Origin: Cellulophaga sp. HaHaR_3_176
GTDB taxonomy: Bacteria > Bacteroidota > Bacteroidia > Flavobacteriales > Flavobacteriaceae
Length of the DNA stretch: 64,000 nucleotides
Assembly (NCBI RefSeq): GCF_019021925.1
Contig: NZ_CP058990.1
Coordinates: 1,542,001 to 1,606,000, forward strand
Direction: 5' to 3'
Shown: positions 9,438-18,898 of the stretch, piece after piece
How the letters are laid out: the number at the start of each line of letters is the position of its first letter
How positions within the stretch are numbered: position 1 is the first letter of the stretch
Made by a program: the position numbers and the translations under genes
Notes under the pieces: generated by a model
What the model saw: only the letters and a program-made list of their open reading frames with translations
What the model was told of the DNA's origin: nothing
Database searches by the model: none

Positions 9438-9851
9438 ATGAACGAAAGAAATCATAGCATGTTAAAAATTCGACCAGAAATTGCTACGGCTCGAATTACA
9501 GAAAATATGAGTAGTAACGAATATTTTCAAAATAAAACATTAAGACCTATTTTAAAAGCACAAAACCCACTTTTACTTGCTGTTTTTAAAAATTATATTA
9601 AAAAACATAAAAACAATTATTATACTTTTTCCTTAGAAAAAAGATTAGGTTTTATAGAGAATGCAATACAAAAAGATATAAAGTTTAGAAATTCTTTAAA
9701 AGGTATTTTAATAGGCCTATTTACATTAGACGAGTACGAATTATATATACAAAACTCATCTGCTTTAAATAAACGAATGATGGGTATGGTTATAGATCGC
9801 TTAAAAGATCAAATTCAGTTTTTTGAAGAAGAGAAAACATTAATCAAATAA
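9438..9851 (+). CDS. Conserved hypothetical protein, helical
   Basis: 137 residues from ATG at 9438. The frame is open further up to a TTG at 9405, but that region is AT-rich and promoter-like (TATCTTTA at 9415-9422). The protein is Lys/Glu-rich and predicted all-helical, without membrane segment, signal peptide or known catalytic motif. Stretches such as LEKRLGFIENAIQKDIKFRNSLKG look like a conserved flavobacterial family, from memory only. The last 12 nt overlap the convergent DUF2461 gene. Function unknown. Confidence 0.7.
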   Translation: MNERNHSMLKIRPEIATARITENMSSNEYFQNKTLRPILKAQNPLLLAVFKNYIKKHKNNYYTFSLEKRLGFIENAIQKDIKFRNSLKGILIGLFTLDEYELYIQNSSALNKRMMGMVIDRLKDQIQFFEEEKTLIK

Positions 9852-10520
9852 CGATTCTCCGTTTAAGTCTGTTGTCAAAATATCACTCATTAAATCAAAA
9901 AACGGTCTAATAGCTTTAAAAGAGGCAACTGTATTTTCTGAAAATTTTGAAGAGATCACTTCTTTATCTGTTACATTTTTAACAAAAATAAATTGCTTTT
10001 TTTTAATTAAATCGATGTCTTTATGTTCCTTATCAAAATTTCTAGGTGCTGTTTTTAATTCATCTCCTGTAATATTACCCCATACTTTTTTTAGCGAAGG
10101 CTCATTTATAGTTTGTCTAAACTCATCAGCATCTAACTCCAACTCCTTTCTAACCCTTAATAAATCTTCTTTATTCGGTTCCCAAAAACCTGCTGCAATA
10201 AAACTTTCTCTTGGTTTTATTCTAACATAATATCCCCCTCTAAGCTTAGCTCCTGCTCTTGTAAACGAACAAGCAAAATGTTCTTTATAAGGTGTTTTAT
10301 CTTTCGAAAAACGAACATCTCTGTAAATACGAAAAAGCTTCATTTTTTCTATCTCATCTGTAGTATTAAGCCCTTCCATAACAGCCTTATTAAAACTTTT
10401 TATTAAAGTCTCTTTTTCTTTAAACAAAGGTTTATGCTCATCAAACCACTCACGTGTATTATTTTTCTTTAAATTCTCTAAAAAATCTAACACATCTTTT
10501 GTTAGTACTACCTTTTCCAT
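9840..10520 (-). CDS. DUF2461 family protein
   Basis: 226 residues. It starts VLDFLENLKKNNTREWFDEHK (residues 10-30), the classical N-terminus of DUF2461 (TIGR02453). This is followed by FRIYRDVRFSKDKTPYKEHFAC (63-84) and GGYYVRI (95-101), also family signatures. The biochemical role is unknown. It is divergent from cysE with about 100 bp between them and convergent with the small helical gene. Confidence 0.88.
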   Translation of the reverse strand: MEKVVLTKDVLDFLENLKKNNTREWFDEHKPLFKEKETLIKSFNKAVMEGLNTTDEIEKMKLFRIYRDVRFSKDKTPYKEHFACSFTRAGAKLRGGYYVRIKPRESFIAAGFWEPNKEDLLRVRKELELDADEFRQTINEPSLKKVWGNITGDELKTAPRNFDKEHKDIDLIKKKQFIFVKNVTDKEVISSKFSENTVASFKAIRPFFDLMSDILTTDLNGESLFD

Positions 10521-10620
10521 GCGACTTAAAAATTTTAAACAAATTTATAGAGAAAGTTAACCATTTTAATCAAGCAGCTATTAAAATATTGGTTAATTTT
10601 GACATATACTATCTTATACC

Positions 10621-11415
10621 ATGGATTCGAAATCAATTATAGACAAGATAAATCACCATAAAAAACAACCTAACTTAAGATTTAAACTTAAAGAAAAGGT
10701 TCAATCTTTTACCGATAAGCTTTTTTATACGCTTTTCGATATTGATACCCCAGTTGAGAAAAATCTATTAGAATTAGAACTACTTTTTGACGAACTAGTT
10801 GATTTAGGCTGTTGGGATATAGATAAGCCTTGTAAAAAAGTGTGGGATAGTTATGTAGTTAAGCTTCCTGAGGTATTAGAAATGCTGAATTTAGATGCCG
10901 AAGCTTTTGTAAATTGTGACCCTGCCTCTTCCTCTATTGAAGAAATATATATGGCATACCCTGGGTTTTACGCTATCGCAATTTATAGACTAGCTCATGA
11001 GTTATATGTAGAAGGTTTCCCATTAGTACCAAGATTAATGACTGAATATGCACACCGCCAAACAGGTGTAGATATAAACCCTGGTGCACAAATTGGAAAA
11101 TCATTTTTTATAGATCATGGAACTGGTGTTGTTATTGGTGAAGCTGCTATCATTAAAAATGATGTTAGAATATACCAAGGGGTTACTTTAGGTGGTCTTT
11201 ATGTTGCTAAAAACCTTAGAAAAACAAAACGTCACCCAACCATCGAAAGTAATGTTACTATTTATGCCAATGCTACTATTTTAGGTGGTAAAACAGTTAT
11301 TGGAGAGAATAGTATCATTGGAGGAAATGCTTTTATAACATCATCAGTACCTGCAAACTCTACCGTATATCACACATCAGAAGTTAAAATAAAAACATTA
11401 CCAAATGTCTCATAA
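10621..11415 (+). CDS. cysE: Serine O-acetyltransferase
   Basis: 264 residues. An all-helical N-terminal domain (1-about 140) is followed by a left-handed beta-helix built from hexapeptide repeats (about 155-250). Catalytic-site motifs are visible: HRQTGVDINPGAQIG and FFIDHGTGVVIGE with the active-site His, then YQGVTLGG. The reaction is L-serine plus acetyl-CoA to O-acetylserine, first step of cysteine synthesis. The gene overlaps the next, cysteine synthase, by 11 nt, so the two are translationally coupled, and the proteins commonly form the cysteine synthase complex. The usual C-terminal Ile of enterobacterial CysE is absent; this one ends in PNVS. Confidence 0.93.
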   Translation: MDSKSIIDKINHHKKQPNLRFKLKEKVQSFTDKLFYTLFDIDTPVEKNLLELELLFDELVDLGCWDIDKPCKKVWDSYVVKLPEVLEMLNLDAEAFVNCDPASSSIEEIYMAYPGFYAIAIYRLAHELYVEGFPLVPRLMTEYAHRQTGVDINPGAQIGKSFFIDHGTGVVIGEAAIIKNDVRIYQGVTLGGLYVAKNLRKTKRHPTIESNVTIYANATILGGKTVIGENSIIGGNAFITSSVPANSTVYHTSEVKIKTLPNVS

Positions 11416-12295
11416 TATTTTAGATTTAATAGGAAATACTCCCTTAGTAGAATCTCGTGTTTTAAACACAAACCCTAACGTTAAATTGTTTTTTAAATTA
11501 GAAGGACAAAACCCTGGTGGTAGCGTTAAAGATAGAGCAGCTTACAACATGATTAAAAGTGCTTTAGATAGAGGTGATATTTCTGAAAAAACAAAATTAA
11601 TAGAAGCTACCAGTGGTAATACTGGTATTGCTTTGGCTATGATTGCTGGTATTTTTAATTTAGATATCGAACTTGTAATGCCTGAAAACTCTACCATTGA
11701 ACGCGTACAAACGATGAGAGCTTATGGTGCTAAGGTTACCTTAACATCTAAAGAAGTTGGTATTGAAGGTGCTAGAGATTATGCTGAGCAAAAAGTGGCT
11801 AAGGATGGTTACTTTATGTTAAACCAATTTGAAAATAACGATAACTGGAAAGCACACTACAAAACTACAGGCCCTGAAATTTGGAGAGATACAAAAGGAG
11901 AAATTACTCACTTTGTATCATCAATGGGAACTACAGGTACTATTATGGGTACTTCAACATATTTAAAAGAACAATCTAAGGCAGTACAAATTGTAGGAGT
12001 GCAACCAACAGATGGTTCTAGCATACCTGGTATTAGAAAATGGCCTCAAGAATATCTTCCAAAGATATTTAACCCTAGTAAAGTTGATATCGTTATGGAG
12101 GTTAGTCAAGAACAAGCGGTTGAAACAACTTTACGACTGGCTACTGAAGAAGCTATTTTTGCAGGTATGAGTAGTGGTGGTGCAACAGCTGCAGCTATTC
12201 AATTAGCTAACACATTAGAAAGTGGCGTTATCGTAAGTATTATATGTGATAGAGGCGATAGATATTTATCTTCTGGGATATTTGAACAAAACTAA
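11405..12295 (+). CDS. cysM: Cysteine synthase (O-acetylserine sulfhydrylase, CysM type)
   Basis: 296 residues, fold type II PLP enzyme. The PLP lysine is in NPGGSVKDRAAYN (about residue 42), the phosphate/substrate loop is TSGNTG (about 69-74), and a GTTGT phosphate-binding stretch lies near 175-180. The length matches CysM better than the longer CysK. It converts O-acetylserine and sulfide (or thiosulfate) to cysteine. Its start codon lies inside cysE; its stop overlaps the end of the convergent corA by 4 nt. Confidence 0.92.
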   Translation: MSHNILDLIGNTPLVESRVLNTNPNVKLFFKLEGQNPGGSVKDRAAYNMIKSALDRGDISEKTKLIEATSGNTGIALAMIAGIFNLDIELVMPENSTIERVQTMRAYGAKVTLTSKEVGIEGARDYAEQKVAKDGYFMLNQFENNDNWKAHYKTTGPEIWRDTKGEITHFVSSMGTTGTIMGTSTYLKEQSKAVQIVGVQPTDGSSIPGIRKWPQEYLPKIFNPSKVDIVMEVSQEQAVETTLRLATEEAIFAGMSSGGATAAAIQLANTLESGVIVSIICDRGDRYLSSGIFEQN

Positions 12296-13377
12296 AGCCA
12301 GTTTTTTCTTTTAAAATAAATTAGCATTCCTATAAAAGTAACAATCATAACTCCCCAAACCATTGCGTAACCATGTTCCCAATGTAGTTCGGGTATTTTG
12401 TCAAAATTCATTCCGTAAACACCAGCTATAAAAGTTAACGGAATGAAAATGGATGCCATTATGGTTAACACCTTCATTACTTCATTCATTTTATTACTCA
12501 TATTACTCATATACATTTCCATCAAACTCATAGACATTTCTCTATAAATTTGTAAACTCTCATTAATTTCAATACAGTGATCATGTATATCTCTCAAAAA
12601 CAACTTTGTATCTTTTGATATCAATTTAGATTCAGAATCAACTAGTCTAGAAACTAACTCTTTAACAGGGAATATATATCTTCTAATTTTAAGCACTTCT
12701 TTTTTCAATTCTTGAATACGTTGTGCTACTTCTGGCCTAGGATTATCATAAACCTCTTCTTCTAATTCTTCTATTTTATGATTTATACCTTCTAAAATTT
12801 CGAAGTAATTATCTACAACGGCATCTAAAAGAGCAAAAAATAAATAATCTGCTCCACGAGTTCTAATTCTGCCTGATTTTGTTTTAATACGCTCTCTAAC
12901 ACCATTAAAAACATCATCTTTTAATTCTTGAAAAACAACAACTGATGATTCAAATAAAGTTATTGCTAAATGCTCATAAACAATTTCTTGTTTATCATTT
13001 AAATACAGCATTTTAAAAACTCCAAAAATATAATCGTCATATTCATCAATTTTAGGCCTTTGTTGCGTGTTGACAGCATCTTCAAGTACTAAAGAGTTAA
13101 GTCCTAAGAGCTTTCCTAAATCATCTATATAACTTTCGTCACTAATACCTGTTACATCAATCCAAGTTGTAAGCTTCGAATTTTTAAAAAAATTTATCTC
13201 TTCAATTGTTTTAGGTTTTTCTACAATAAATTTATTTTCATCATAATCAATAACCGACACTACAGACAATGCATTTTCTCTGAGGCCTGTATAGGTAACT
13301 GTGCCTGGAGCTTTCCCTTTTTTTCTTAAAATTTGAGAACTTTTTTTTAAATGAGTTTTAATTTTAGGCTTTTTCAT
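12292..13377 (-). CDS. corA: CorA family magnesium/cobalt transporter
   Basis: About 361 residues from ATG 13377; a GTG two codons upstream at 13383 is possible. There is a long cytosolic alpha/beta and helical region, then two C-terminal membrane helices (about 302-322 and 335-357) with the selectivity motif GVYGMNF between them and a basic tail (YFKRKNWL). It forms a pentameric channel for Mg2+ or Co2+ in the inner membrane. Not obviously cotranscribed with truA, whose end lies about 50 nt upstream. Confidence 0.93.
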   Translation of the reverse strand: MKKPKIKTHLKKSSQILRKKGKAPGTVTYTGLRENALSVVSVIDYDENKFIVEKPKTIEEINFFKNSKLTTWIDVTGISDESYIDDLGKLLGLNSLVLEDAVNTQQRPKIDEYDDYIFGVFKMLYLNDKQEIVYEHLAITLFESSVVVFQELKDDVFNGVRERIKTKSGRIRTRGADYLFFALLDAVVDNYFEILEGINHKIEELEEEVYDNPRPEVAQRIQELKKEVLKIRRYIFPVKELVSRLVDSESKLISKDTKLFLRDIHDHCIEINESLQIYREMSMSLMEMYMSNMSNKMNEVMKVLTIMASIFIPLTFIAGVYGMNFDKIPELHWEHGYAMVWGVMIVTFIGMLIYFKRKNWL

Positions 13378-13424
13378 AGACACTTACTAATTTAAAATAA
13401 AATAAATCGTTAAACTCTTCTTTT

Positions 13425-14210
13425 TTACTTAAAATTTAATTGATTTAATAACAAACCAGAACCTGGTGCTACAAATGGTAACTTAACGTCGCTAGTTTCT
13501 AATAAAGAATGTTCAACATCTTCTATCGTAAGTTCTCCTTTACCTACTTGTACTAGTACCCCCATTATCATTCTAATTTGATAACGCATAAAACCCTCCC
13601 CTTTTACATGAAGTGCATATGTTTTTTTAGGAAAAAAATTTGCCTCGATTATTGTGTTTTCAATTATTTTACAAGAATTTACTGTTCTAACAAATATGGT
13701 ATTATTTTTAATTCTAGCTGTATATGATTTAAAACTATGAGTTCCTTCAAATAATTTTGCAGCTTTAATCATAACATCGATATCTAAATCTCCTAAAAAA
13801 GTTACTAAATATGGAGCGCAAAAAGGATGGCTTTTTTCGCCAAAAGCAAATAAATAAACATATTCCTTTTCTTTTGCATGATGAATGATATTAAATTTTT
13901 CTTCAGCCTTATCTATAGAAAGAATTTTAATGTCTGGAGGAAGATTAATATTGAACGTATACAAAAACTCTTCAATATCCTCTAAAGGTTCATCGTCTAA
14001 ATAAAGTTCAAAAGCAGCTTCTAAAGCAGATACCTTAGCATCTGTTCTACCCGCCCCTAATATTTTATAACTTCTTTCTGGTAATATATATTTAAGTGTT
14101 TTCAAAAGCATAGATTCTATAGTTTTATGACCTGGCTGTTTTTGCCAACCACTATACCTAAAACCTAAAAACTGTAACCTAATAAGGTAGTAATTCCTTT
14201 TTTTCTTCAT
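13425..14210 (-). CDS. truA: tRNA pseudouridine(38-40) synthase
   Basis: 261 residues from ATG at 14210; the frame extends to a GTG at 14228, six codons earlier. The catalytic Asp is in GAGRTDAKVSALEA (about residue 57). Other TruA signatures are FLGFRYSGWQKQPG at the start, HSFKSYT in the middle and GEGFMRYQIRMIMGVLVQVGKGEL near the end. It modifies U38-U40 in the anticodon arm of tRNAs. Confidence 0.93.
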   Translation of the reverse strand: MKKKRNYYLIRLQFLGFRYSGWQKQPGHKTIESMLLKTLKYILPERSYKILGAGRTDAKVSALEAAFELYLDDEPLEDIEEFLYTFNINLPPDIKILSIDKAEEKFNIIHHAKEKEYVYLFAFGEKSHPFCAPYLVTFLGDLDIDVMIKAAKLFEGTHSFKSYTARIKNNTIFVRTVNSCKIIENTIIEANFFPKKTYALHVKGEGFMRYQIRMIMGVLVQVGKGELTIEDVEHSLLETSDVKLPFVAPGSGLLLNQLNFK

Positions 14211-14265
14211 TAAAATTTTATTCAACACTCAAAAATACTATTAATATAAAAAACCGACTAATTAT

Positions 14266-14385
14266 ATGAAACAAGAGAACTATTTAGCTAAAAAAGATAA
14301 ACTTTTAATGAAAAACGAACTCAATTATGCTATGATTATATTGTTTATTCTTAATCAAATAAGCTTTTTTATTAAAAATACTTAG
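14266..14385 (+). CDS. Possible small membrane protein (39 aa)
   Basis: A 39-codon frame, ATG to TAG, in an otherwise empty 281-base gap. The first 19 residues are charged (KQENYLAKKDKLLMKNE) and the rest is hydrophobic (YAMIILFILNQISFFI), the layout of a single-pass small protein. No homologue is known to me, no clear ribosome site is seen, and frames of this length are common by chance at this base composition. Confidence 0.2.
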   Translation: MKQENYLAKKDKLLMKNELNYAMIILFILNQISFFIKNT

Positions 14386-14509
14386 GCAGTTTAACCATAT
14401 AATACTACGTTTTCTCAACGATAACTGCGTTTTAACGAGTATTTTAAGATATCTAAATATAGTTCACGTTTTTTGCACCATAGCTCCCAAAAGCTAATAA
14501 AAGCTACTT

Positions 14510-14989
14510 ATGCAAACTATATTACGACTTTTCCCCCTAAGGGTCATTTTAATAACATCAATATTTCTTTTACTTACACTTGATGTTCTTAGTTTTTATG
14601 GCATTTATACAAATACATTCTATTTTTTAAAATTTGATAATTATATATTTCCTGTTCTAAGTATTGTTCACTTTATATACCTATACTCTATTTGGTTTAA
14701 AATAAAAGTTAACGAACCGGGTGACCTTCAAATGAAAAATGTTGAATACATTCTTTACTTTATATATCTGATATATATATTCAAATTTATAGAGTCTATT
14801 TATAAATTAGCTACCTATACTGATTTTGAAGATCATTTTATACCTGAGACATTTATACCTATAGGAGTAACTTTAGTTGTATTATATTTCTTGTTATTAG
14901 TAATTACAGTCATTACTTTTTTCTTCAGATTAAACAAAATAAGCTCTTATAATTTTGATGATATAAATAATCATTCAGATCATTGGTAA
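14510..14989 (+). CDS. Small multi-pass membrane protein, unknown
   Basis: 159 residues with four hydrophobic segments: about 10-32, 44-62, 79-97 and 120-143. The connecting loops are short and the C-terminus is His/Asp-rich (YNFDDINNHSDHW). No catalytic motif. It stands alone with a strong terminator. The topology resembles the four-helix proteins at 44.9-47.2 kb, but the TSxNWW motif of those is missing, so I do not assign it to that family. Confidence 0.6.
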   Translation: MQTILRLFPLRVILITSIFLLLTLDVLSFYGIYTNTFYFLKFDNYIFPVLSIVHFIYLYSIWFKIKVNEPGDLQMKNVEYILYFIYLIYIFKFIESIYKLATYTDFEDHFIPETFIPIGVTLVVLYFLLLVITVITFFFRLNKISSYNFDDINNHSDHW

Positions 14990-15011
14990 AAAACAATGAT
15001 CAATTCTAATA

Positions 15012-15052
15012 AAAAAAAAGCCTTGCTAATTACTATAGAAAGGCTTTTTTTT
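15012..15052 (+). terminator. Terminator after the 159-aa membrane protein gene
   Basis: GCCTT/AAGGC core stem preceded by eight A and followed by a T run, about 20 nt past the stop at 14989. Confidence 0.75.
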
Positions 15053-15182
15053 ATACTCTATATTCAAGCTTTGTAAATATTATAAAGGTAGATTTTTTCT
15101 AAGTGTAAAAAGTTAATTCTACGTAAAAACAAAACGAGTATTTTTTTATTTTACTATAAGTTTTTTAATTTAAACTAAAATC

Positions 15183-15215
15183 AAAAAAGCCCTTTTAAAT
15201 TAAAAGGGCTTTTTT
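15183..15215 (-). terminator. Terminator after the MoxR-like ATPase gene
   Basis: Near-perfect 16-bp inverted repeat, AAAAAAGCCCTTTTAA and its complement, directly abutting the stop codon of the minus-strand gene at 15216. It can work from either strand. Confidence 0.8.
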
Positions 15216-16685
15216 TTAAATGTCGTTTAATAAACTACTATAGAGATCTTTAAACTGATATCCATCATCAAACCTATGTTTATTTAGCTTTTTGTAAGCA
15301 ACTAAGCCCCAAAGCAAAATTTCTTTAAGAAAATAAATATCTTCTTTACTATAATCAGGTTGGTGTTCTTTAATTAATTGCGTTAAAGCTGGTATATCGT
15401 CTAATGCTCTTTTGTACTCCTCATCAGTATAATCATCTAAAAGCTCAAAACCTTCTCCTTGAAAAAACCAATGTAACAACTCATCATAAGGGGTTTCTTC
15501 TCCTTTTTTCTCTAATTTATTAATCTCAGGAAAATAGACCGGAAATAAAGATTTTACGGCATCATCTATTAATATCGCAGCAACACCATCAGCTCCTTCT
15601 TGTTCTCCTTCATAAACCAATTCTATTTTTCCTGTAATTGAAGGTATAATCCCTAAAAAGTCACTTAACCTAACCATTGTAGTATCTGCTCCACTTAATA
15701 ATGCTCTGCGCTCAGCTGTACTTAATAAATTTTCAAATGCTGTAATACTTGTTCTTGCACTAACCCCACTTTTGGCATCTACATATTCGCTATCACGAGC
15801 TTCAAAGCTAATTTGCTCCAATAAATCTTTAGCTAAATCTGGCACGTACACAGCTTCTGATTGTCTACTATCTAATTTAGACTCTTGTTCTGTAATTTTT
15901 CGAGCAGTCTCAATATCATCTGGGTAATGTGTTAATATTTGAGACCCTATTCTATCTTTTAAAGGTGTAACAATACTACCTCTATTCGTATAATCTTCAG
16001 GGTTAGCAGTAAATACAAATTGTAAATCAAGTGGTAAGCGTAATTTAAAACCTCTAATTTGAATATCGCCCTCTTGTAATATATTAAATAGTGATACCTG
16101 AATTCGTGCTTGTAAATCAGGTAATTCGTTTATTACAAAAATACAGCGATTAGCACGCGGTATCATCCCAAAATGAATAACACGGTCATCAGCGTATGAT
16201 AATTTTAAATTTGCGGCTTTAATCGGGTCTACATCTCCTATTAAATCTGCTACAGTAACATCCGGAGTTGCTAATTTTTCATAAAAACGATCATCTTTAT
16301 GTAACCAAGAAATAGGAGTATCATCCCCCTTTTCCTTTATAAGTTCTATTGCATAACGAGACATTGGCTTTAAAGGGTCATCATTAATTTCAGAACCCTC
16401 AATAACAGGTATATAGTCGTCTAGTAAATTAACCATCAATCGGGCTAAACGTGTTTTAGCCTGCCCTCTCAGACCTAATAAATTAATATTATGCCTAGAT
16501 AATATAGCTCTTTCTAATTCAGGTATTACTGAATTTTCGTAACCCCATACTCCTGAAAAAGTTTCTTCTCCGTTTTTAATTTTATCTCTTAAGTTATCTC
16601 TAAGCTCATCTTTTATAGATTTACTTTGATAACCTGATGCTTTTAAAGCACTTAATGTTTTTATTTTACTATGTTCTATTTTCAT
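15216..16685 (-). CDS. MoxR/magnesium-chelatase-like AAA+ ATPase
   Basis: 489 residues. The Walker A region is LLGLRGQAKTRLAR (about 49-62). The Walker B region reads CIFVINELPDL, with Asn before the Glu, which I recall as usual for this branch. Then come SLFNILQEGDIQIRG and the sensor-1 stretch FVFTANPEDYTNRG, then DRIGSQILTHYP. This is the BchI/RavA/MoxR branch of AAA+ proteins, chaperone-like ATPases that act with a von Willebrand factor A (MIDAS) partner. That partner is the gene just upstream. Client and process are unknown. Confidence 0.88.
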   Translation of the reverse strand: MKIEHSKIKTLSALKASGYQSKSIKDELRDNLRDKIKNGEETFSGVWGYENSVIPELERAILSRHNINLLGLRGQAKTRLARLMVNLLDDYIPVIEGSEINDDPLKPMSRYAIELIKEKGDDTPISWLHKDDRFYEKLATPDVTVADLIGDVDPIKAANLKLSYADDRVIHFGMIPRANRCIFVINELPDLQARIQVSLFNILQEGDIQIRGFKLRLPLDLQFVFTANPEDYTNRGSIVTPLKDRIGSQILTHYPDDIETARKITEQESKLDSRQSEAVYVPDLAKDLLEQISFEARDSEYVDAKSGVSARTSITAFENLLSTAERRALLSGADTTMVRLSDFLGIIPSITGKIELVYEGEQEGADGVAAILIDDAVKSLFPVYFPEINKLEKKGEETPYDELLHWFFQGEGFELLDDYTDEEYKRALDDIPALTQLIKEHQPDYSKEDIYFLKEILLWGLVAYKKLNKHRFDDGYQFKDLYSSLLNDI

Positions 16686-16806
16686 CTATTCTTTTTCTTT
16701 TACAATTTTATTTTTTTAATAACCCTATGTACTGTGAATGGTTATGTACTAAAAAATAATTAAATTCTGCTTATTAATATCACACCTACTTAAAGATAGC
16801 TACTAA

Positions 16807-17958
16807 TTATTTTATTCTTTTTTTTCTATTTGCTTCGTAATCTTCAAAAATCATTTCACCAAGACCTTTTAAGCCTGTAAAAAATGCTTTTCCTTTATTA
16901 GCTTCAGTAAAATGACGAATAAATTGCATTAAATAAGGATCTTGTGCAATCATAAACGTTGTTATAGGTACATGCATTTTTCTTGCTTGACGGGCCATAT
17001 TATAGCACTTTTCAACAATATAATCATCTAAACCAACACTGTTTTTATAATAAGTGCCATCTGGCATTCTTAAGCAACTAGGCTTACCATCGGTAATCAT
17101 AAAAATTTGTTTGTTTGTGTTACGCTTTCTTCTAAGCATATCCATAGCTAACTGTAAACCTGCAACAGTATTAGTGTGGTAAGGGCCTACTTTCAAATAT
17201 GGTAAATCCTTAATAGGTATAGGCCAAGCATCATTTCCGAACACTAATATATCTAAAGTATCTTTTGGATATCGTGTCGTAATTAACTCAGCAAGAGCCA
17301 TTGCCACTTTTTTAGCTGGCGTTATACGATCTTCTCCATACAAAATCATACTATGACTGATATCAATCATTAAAATAGTACTCATTTGTGCTTTGTGGTT
17401 GGTATCTTCTACCACTAAATCATCTTCATTTAGCGTAAAATCTCCTATCCCATTGTTAATTTGAGCATTTTTAAGGCTTTCTGTCATAGAAATGTGTTCT
17501 AAGCCATCTCCATATCTATAAGACCTAAACTCTCCTGTACGCTCATCTCCTTGACCAGATTTACCTGTTTTATGGTTACCTGAGCCATTGCGTTTGATTT
17601 TACCGAAAATCTGATCTAAAGCTCTTTTTCTAATTAAGCGCTCCATTTTTGCTGTGATAGACAAATTACCATCACCTTCACCTTCTTCTTTATTACTACC
17701 ATCACCACCTCCATCTTCAAATTCTTCTCGCAAAAAACCTCTTGCTTTTAAATCTTCAATAAAGTCTTCAATAGTATAATTTTCATCTGTAAGTTCATAT
17801 TCCTTATCTAACTCTCGTAACCAATCAAGAGCCTCATCAACATCACCTGAGGTATGTGTAATCAGTTCTTGGAAAATATCAAAAAGTTTTTCGAAAGGAG
17901 ATTGTTCCGGCGCTTCATAAGTTGCAAATCGGAACCCTTTTCTTGTATTCATAACCAT
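16807..17958 (-). CDS. VWA-domain protein, partner of the MoxR-like ATPase
   Basis: 383 residues. An acidic helical N-terminal half includes a Gly/Asp/Glu-rich linker at about 80-100. The VWA domain runs from about 190 to 375 with the MIDAS motif ILMIDISHSMIL (DxSxS), a Thr near TNTVAGLQLAMDMLRR, and the Asp of FMITDGKPS. Soluble, no signal peptide. It lies 121 nt upstream of the ATPase, matching BchD/BchI and CoxE/CoxD pairs. ATG at 17958 or, two codons later, 17952. Confidence 0.87.
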   Translation of the reverse strand: MVMNTRKGFRFATYEAPEQSPFEKLFDIFQELITHTSGDVDEALDWLRELDKEYELTDENYTIEDFIEDLKARGFLREEFEDGGGDGSNKEEGEGDGNLSITAKMERLIRKRALDQIFGKIKRNGSGNHKTGKSGQGDERTGEFRSYRYGDGLEHISMTESLKNAQINNGIGDFTLNEDDLVVEDTNHKAQMSTILMIDISHSMILYGEDRITPAKKVAMALAELITTRYPKDTLDILVFGNDAWPIPIKDLPYLKVGPYHTNTVAGLQLAMDMLRRKRNTNKQIFMITDGKPSCLRMPDGTYYKNSVGLDDYIVEKCYNMARQARKMHVPITTFMIAQDPYLMQFIRHFTEANKGKAFFTGLKGLGEMIFEDYEANRKKRIK

Positions 17959-18036
17959 ACTATAAAAATAACACTTTTAACAAAAGAATACTACCTATTT
18001 AAGAAACCTTAACGCTTTGTTGTAACTTTCGCACTT

Positions 18037-18840
18037 ATGAATTTAAAACATGTAGAAGGGTTTTTACACACCCAAGAATTATGGAATAGTACATTTGACA
18101 ATGTACCACAATTTATTTTTCCTAAAATTGATTTGAAGAAATTTAATCTAAAACCTATTCCAGAAAACATTAGGTTAGGACAACAAATTGAATATATTTT
18201 TCAACACTTAATAACCTCTTCTTTAAATTATAAAACGCTAATTTTCAATCAACCCATACGAAGTGAAAATAGGACATTAGGTGAAATAGATTTTATATTA
18301 CAAAACACTAATAATCAAGAGATAACACACGTAGAATTAACGTATAAGTTTTACATTATAGATGATACTATTTCTGATGAAATACATCAACTAGTTGGGC
18401 CAAACAGAAAAGATGCTTTCTTTGAAAAAGTTCAAAAAATTAAGAACAAGCAATTTTCTCTTTTAAAAACTAATGAAGCTTTAAAATTCTTAGAATTGAA
18501 CAATATTGATCCTAATAAAATAACATCAAAAGCTTGTTTTAAAGCACAACTTTTCAAACCTTTTAACAAACACATAACGCTACAAAATTTAAATCAAAAT
18601 TGTATAATTGGCTCTTGGTTAAAATTTACAGATTTTGATTTTTTAGTTTTTAAAGAATGTGAATACTATGTACTCACTAAACAAGAATGGATTGTTATAC
18701 CGAACACGAAAGTTAATTGGGTAACACATGATACCGCTTTAAAAACAATTAAAATAGCGCATGAATTAAAACGAGCACCAATGTTATGGATGAAAAGTTC
18801 AACTAATAAAATATCTAAACTATTTATTGTGTGGTGGTAA
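18037..18840 (+). CDS. DUF1853 family protein
   Basis: 267 residues, soluble. The central part, with NQPIRSENRTLGEIDFIL (residues about 78-95) and HVELTYKFYI (about 104-113), has the acidic-xEhK-like arrangement of a PD-(D/E)XK nuclease fold, and the overall pattern matches DUF1853. Enzyme activity is not shown for the family to my knowledge. Divergent from the VWA gene. Confidence 0.75.
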   Translation: MNLKHVEGFLHTQELWNSTFDNVPQFIFPKIDLKKFNLKPIPENIRLGQQIEYIFQHLITSSLNYKTLIFNQPIRSENRTLGEIDFILQNTNNQEITHVELTYKFYIIDDTISDEIHQLVGPNRKDAFFEKVQKIKNKQFSLLKTNEALKFLELNNIDPNKITSKACFKAQLFKPFNKHITLQNLNQNCIIGSWLKFTDFDFLVFKECEYYVLTKQEWIVIPNTKVNWVTHDTALKTIKIAHELKRAPMLWMKSSTNKISKLFIVWW

Positions 18841-18898
18841 GCACTAATTATTCAAAAAACACGTTATATGTAGATATTTTCCTACTTAAATAAATTCT

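Noticed and set aside
10015..10230. 71-residue plus-strand frame opposite the DUF2461 gene
   Set aside because: Lies wholly antisense to a well-supported gene; composition typical of a shadow frame and no start context.
15216..16685. Asn in the Walker B region (FVINELPDL) as an inactivating change
   Set aside because: The same INELPDL pattern is, as I recall, usual for this subgroup of MoxR/chelatase-like ATPases, so it is a family feature.
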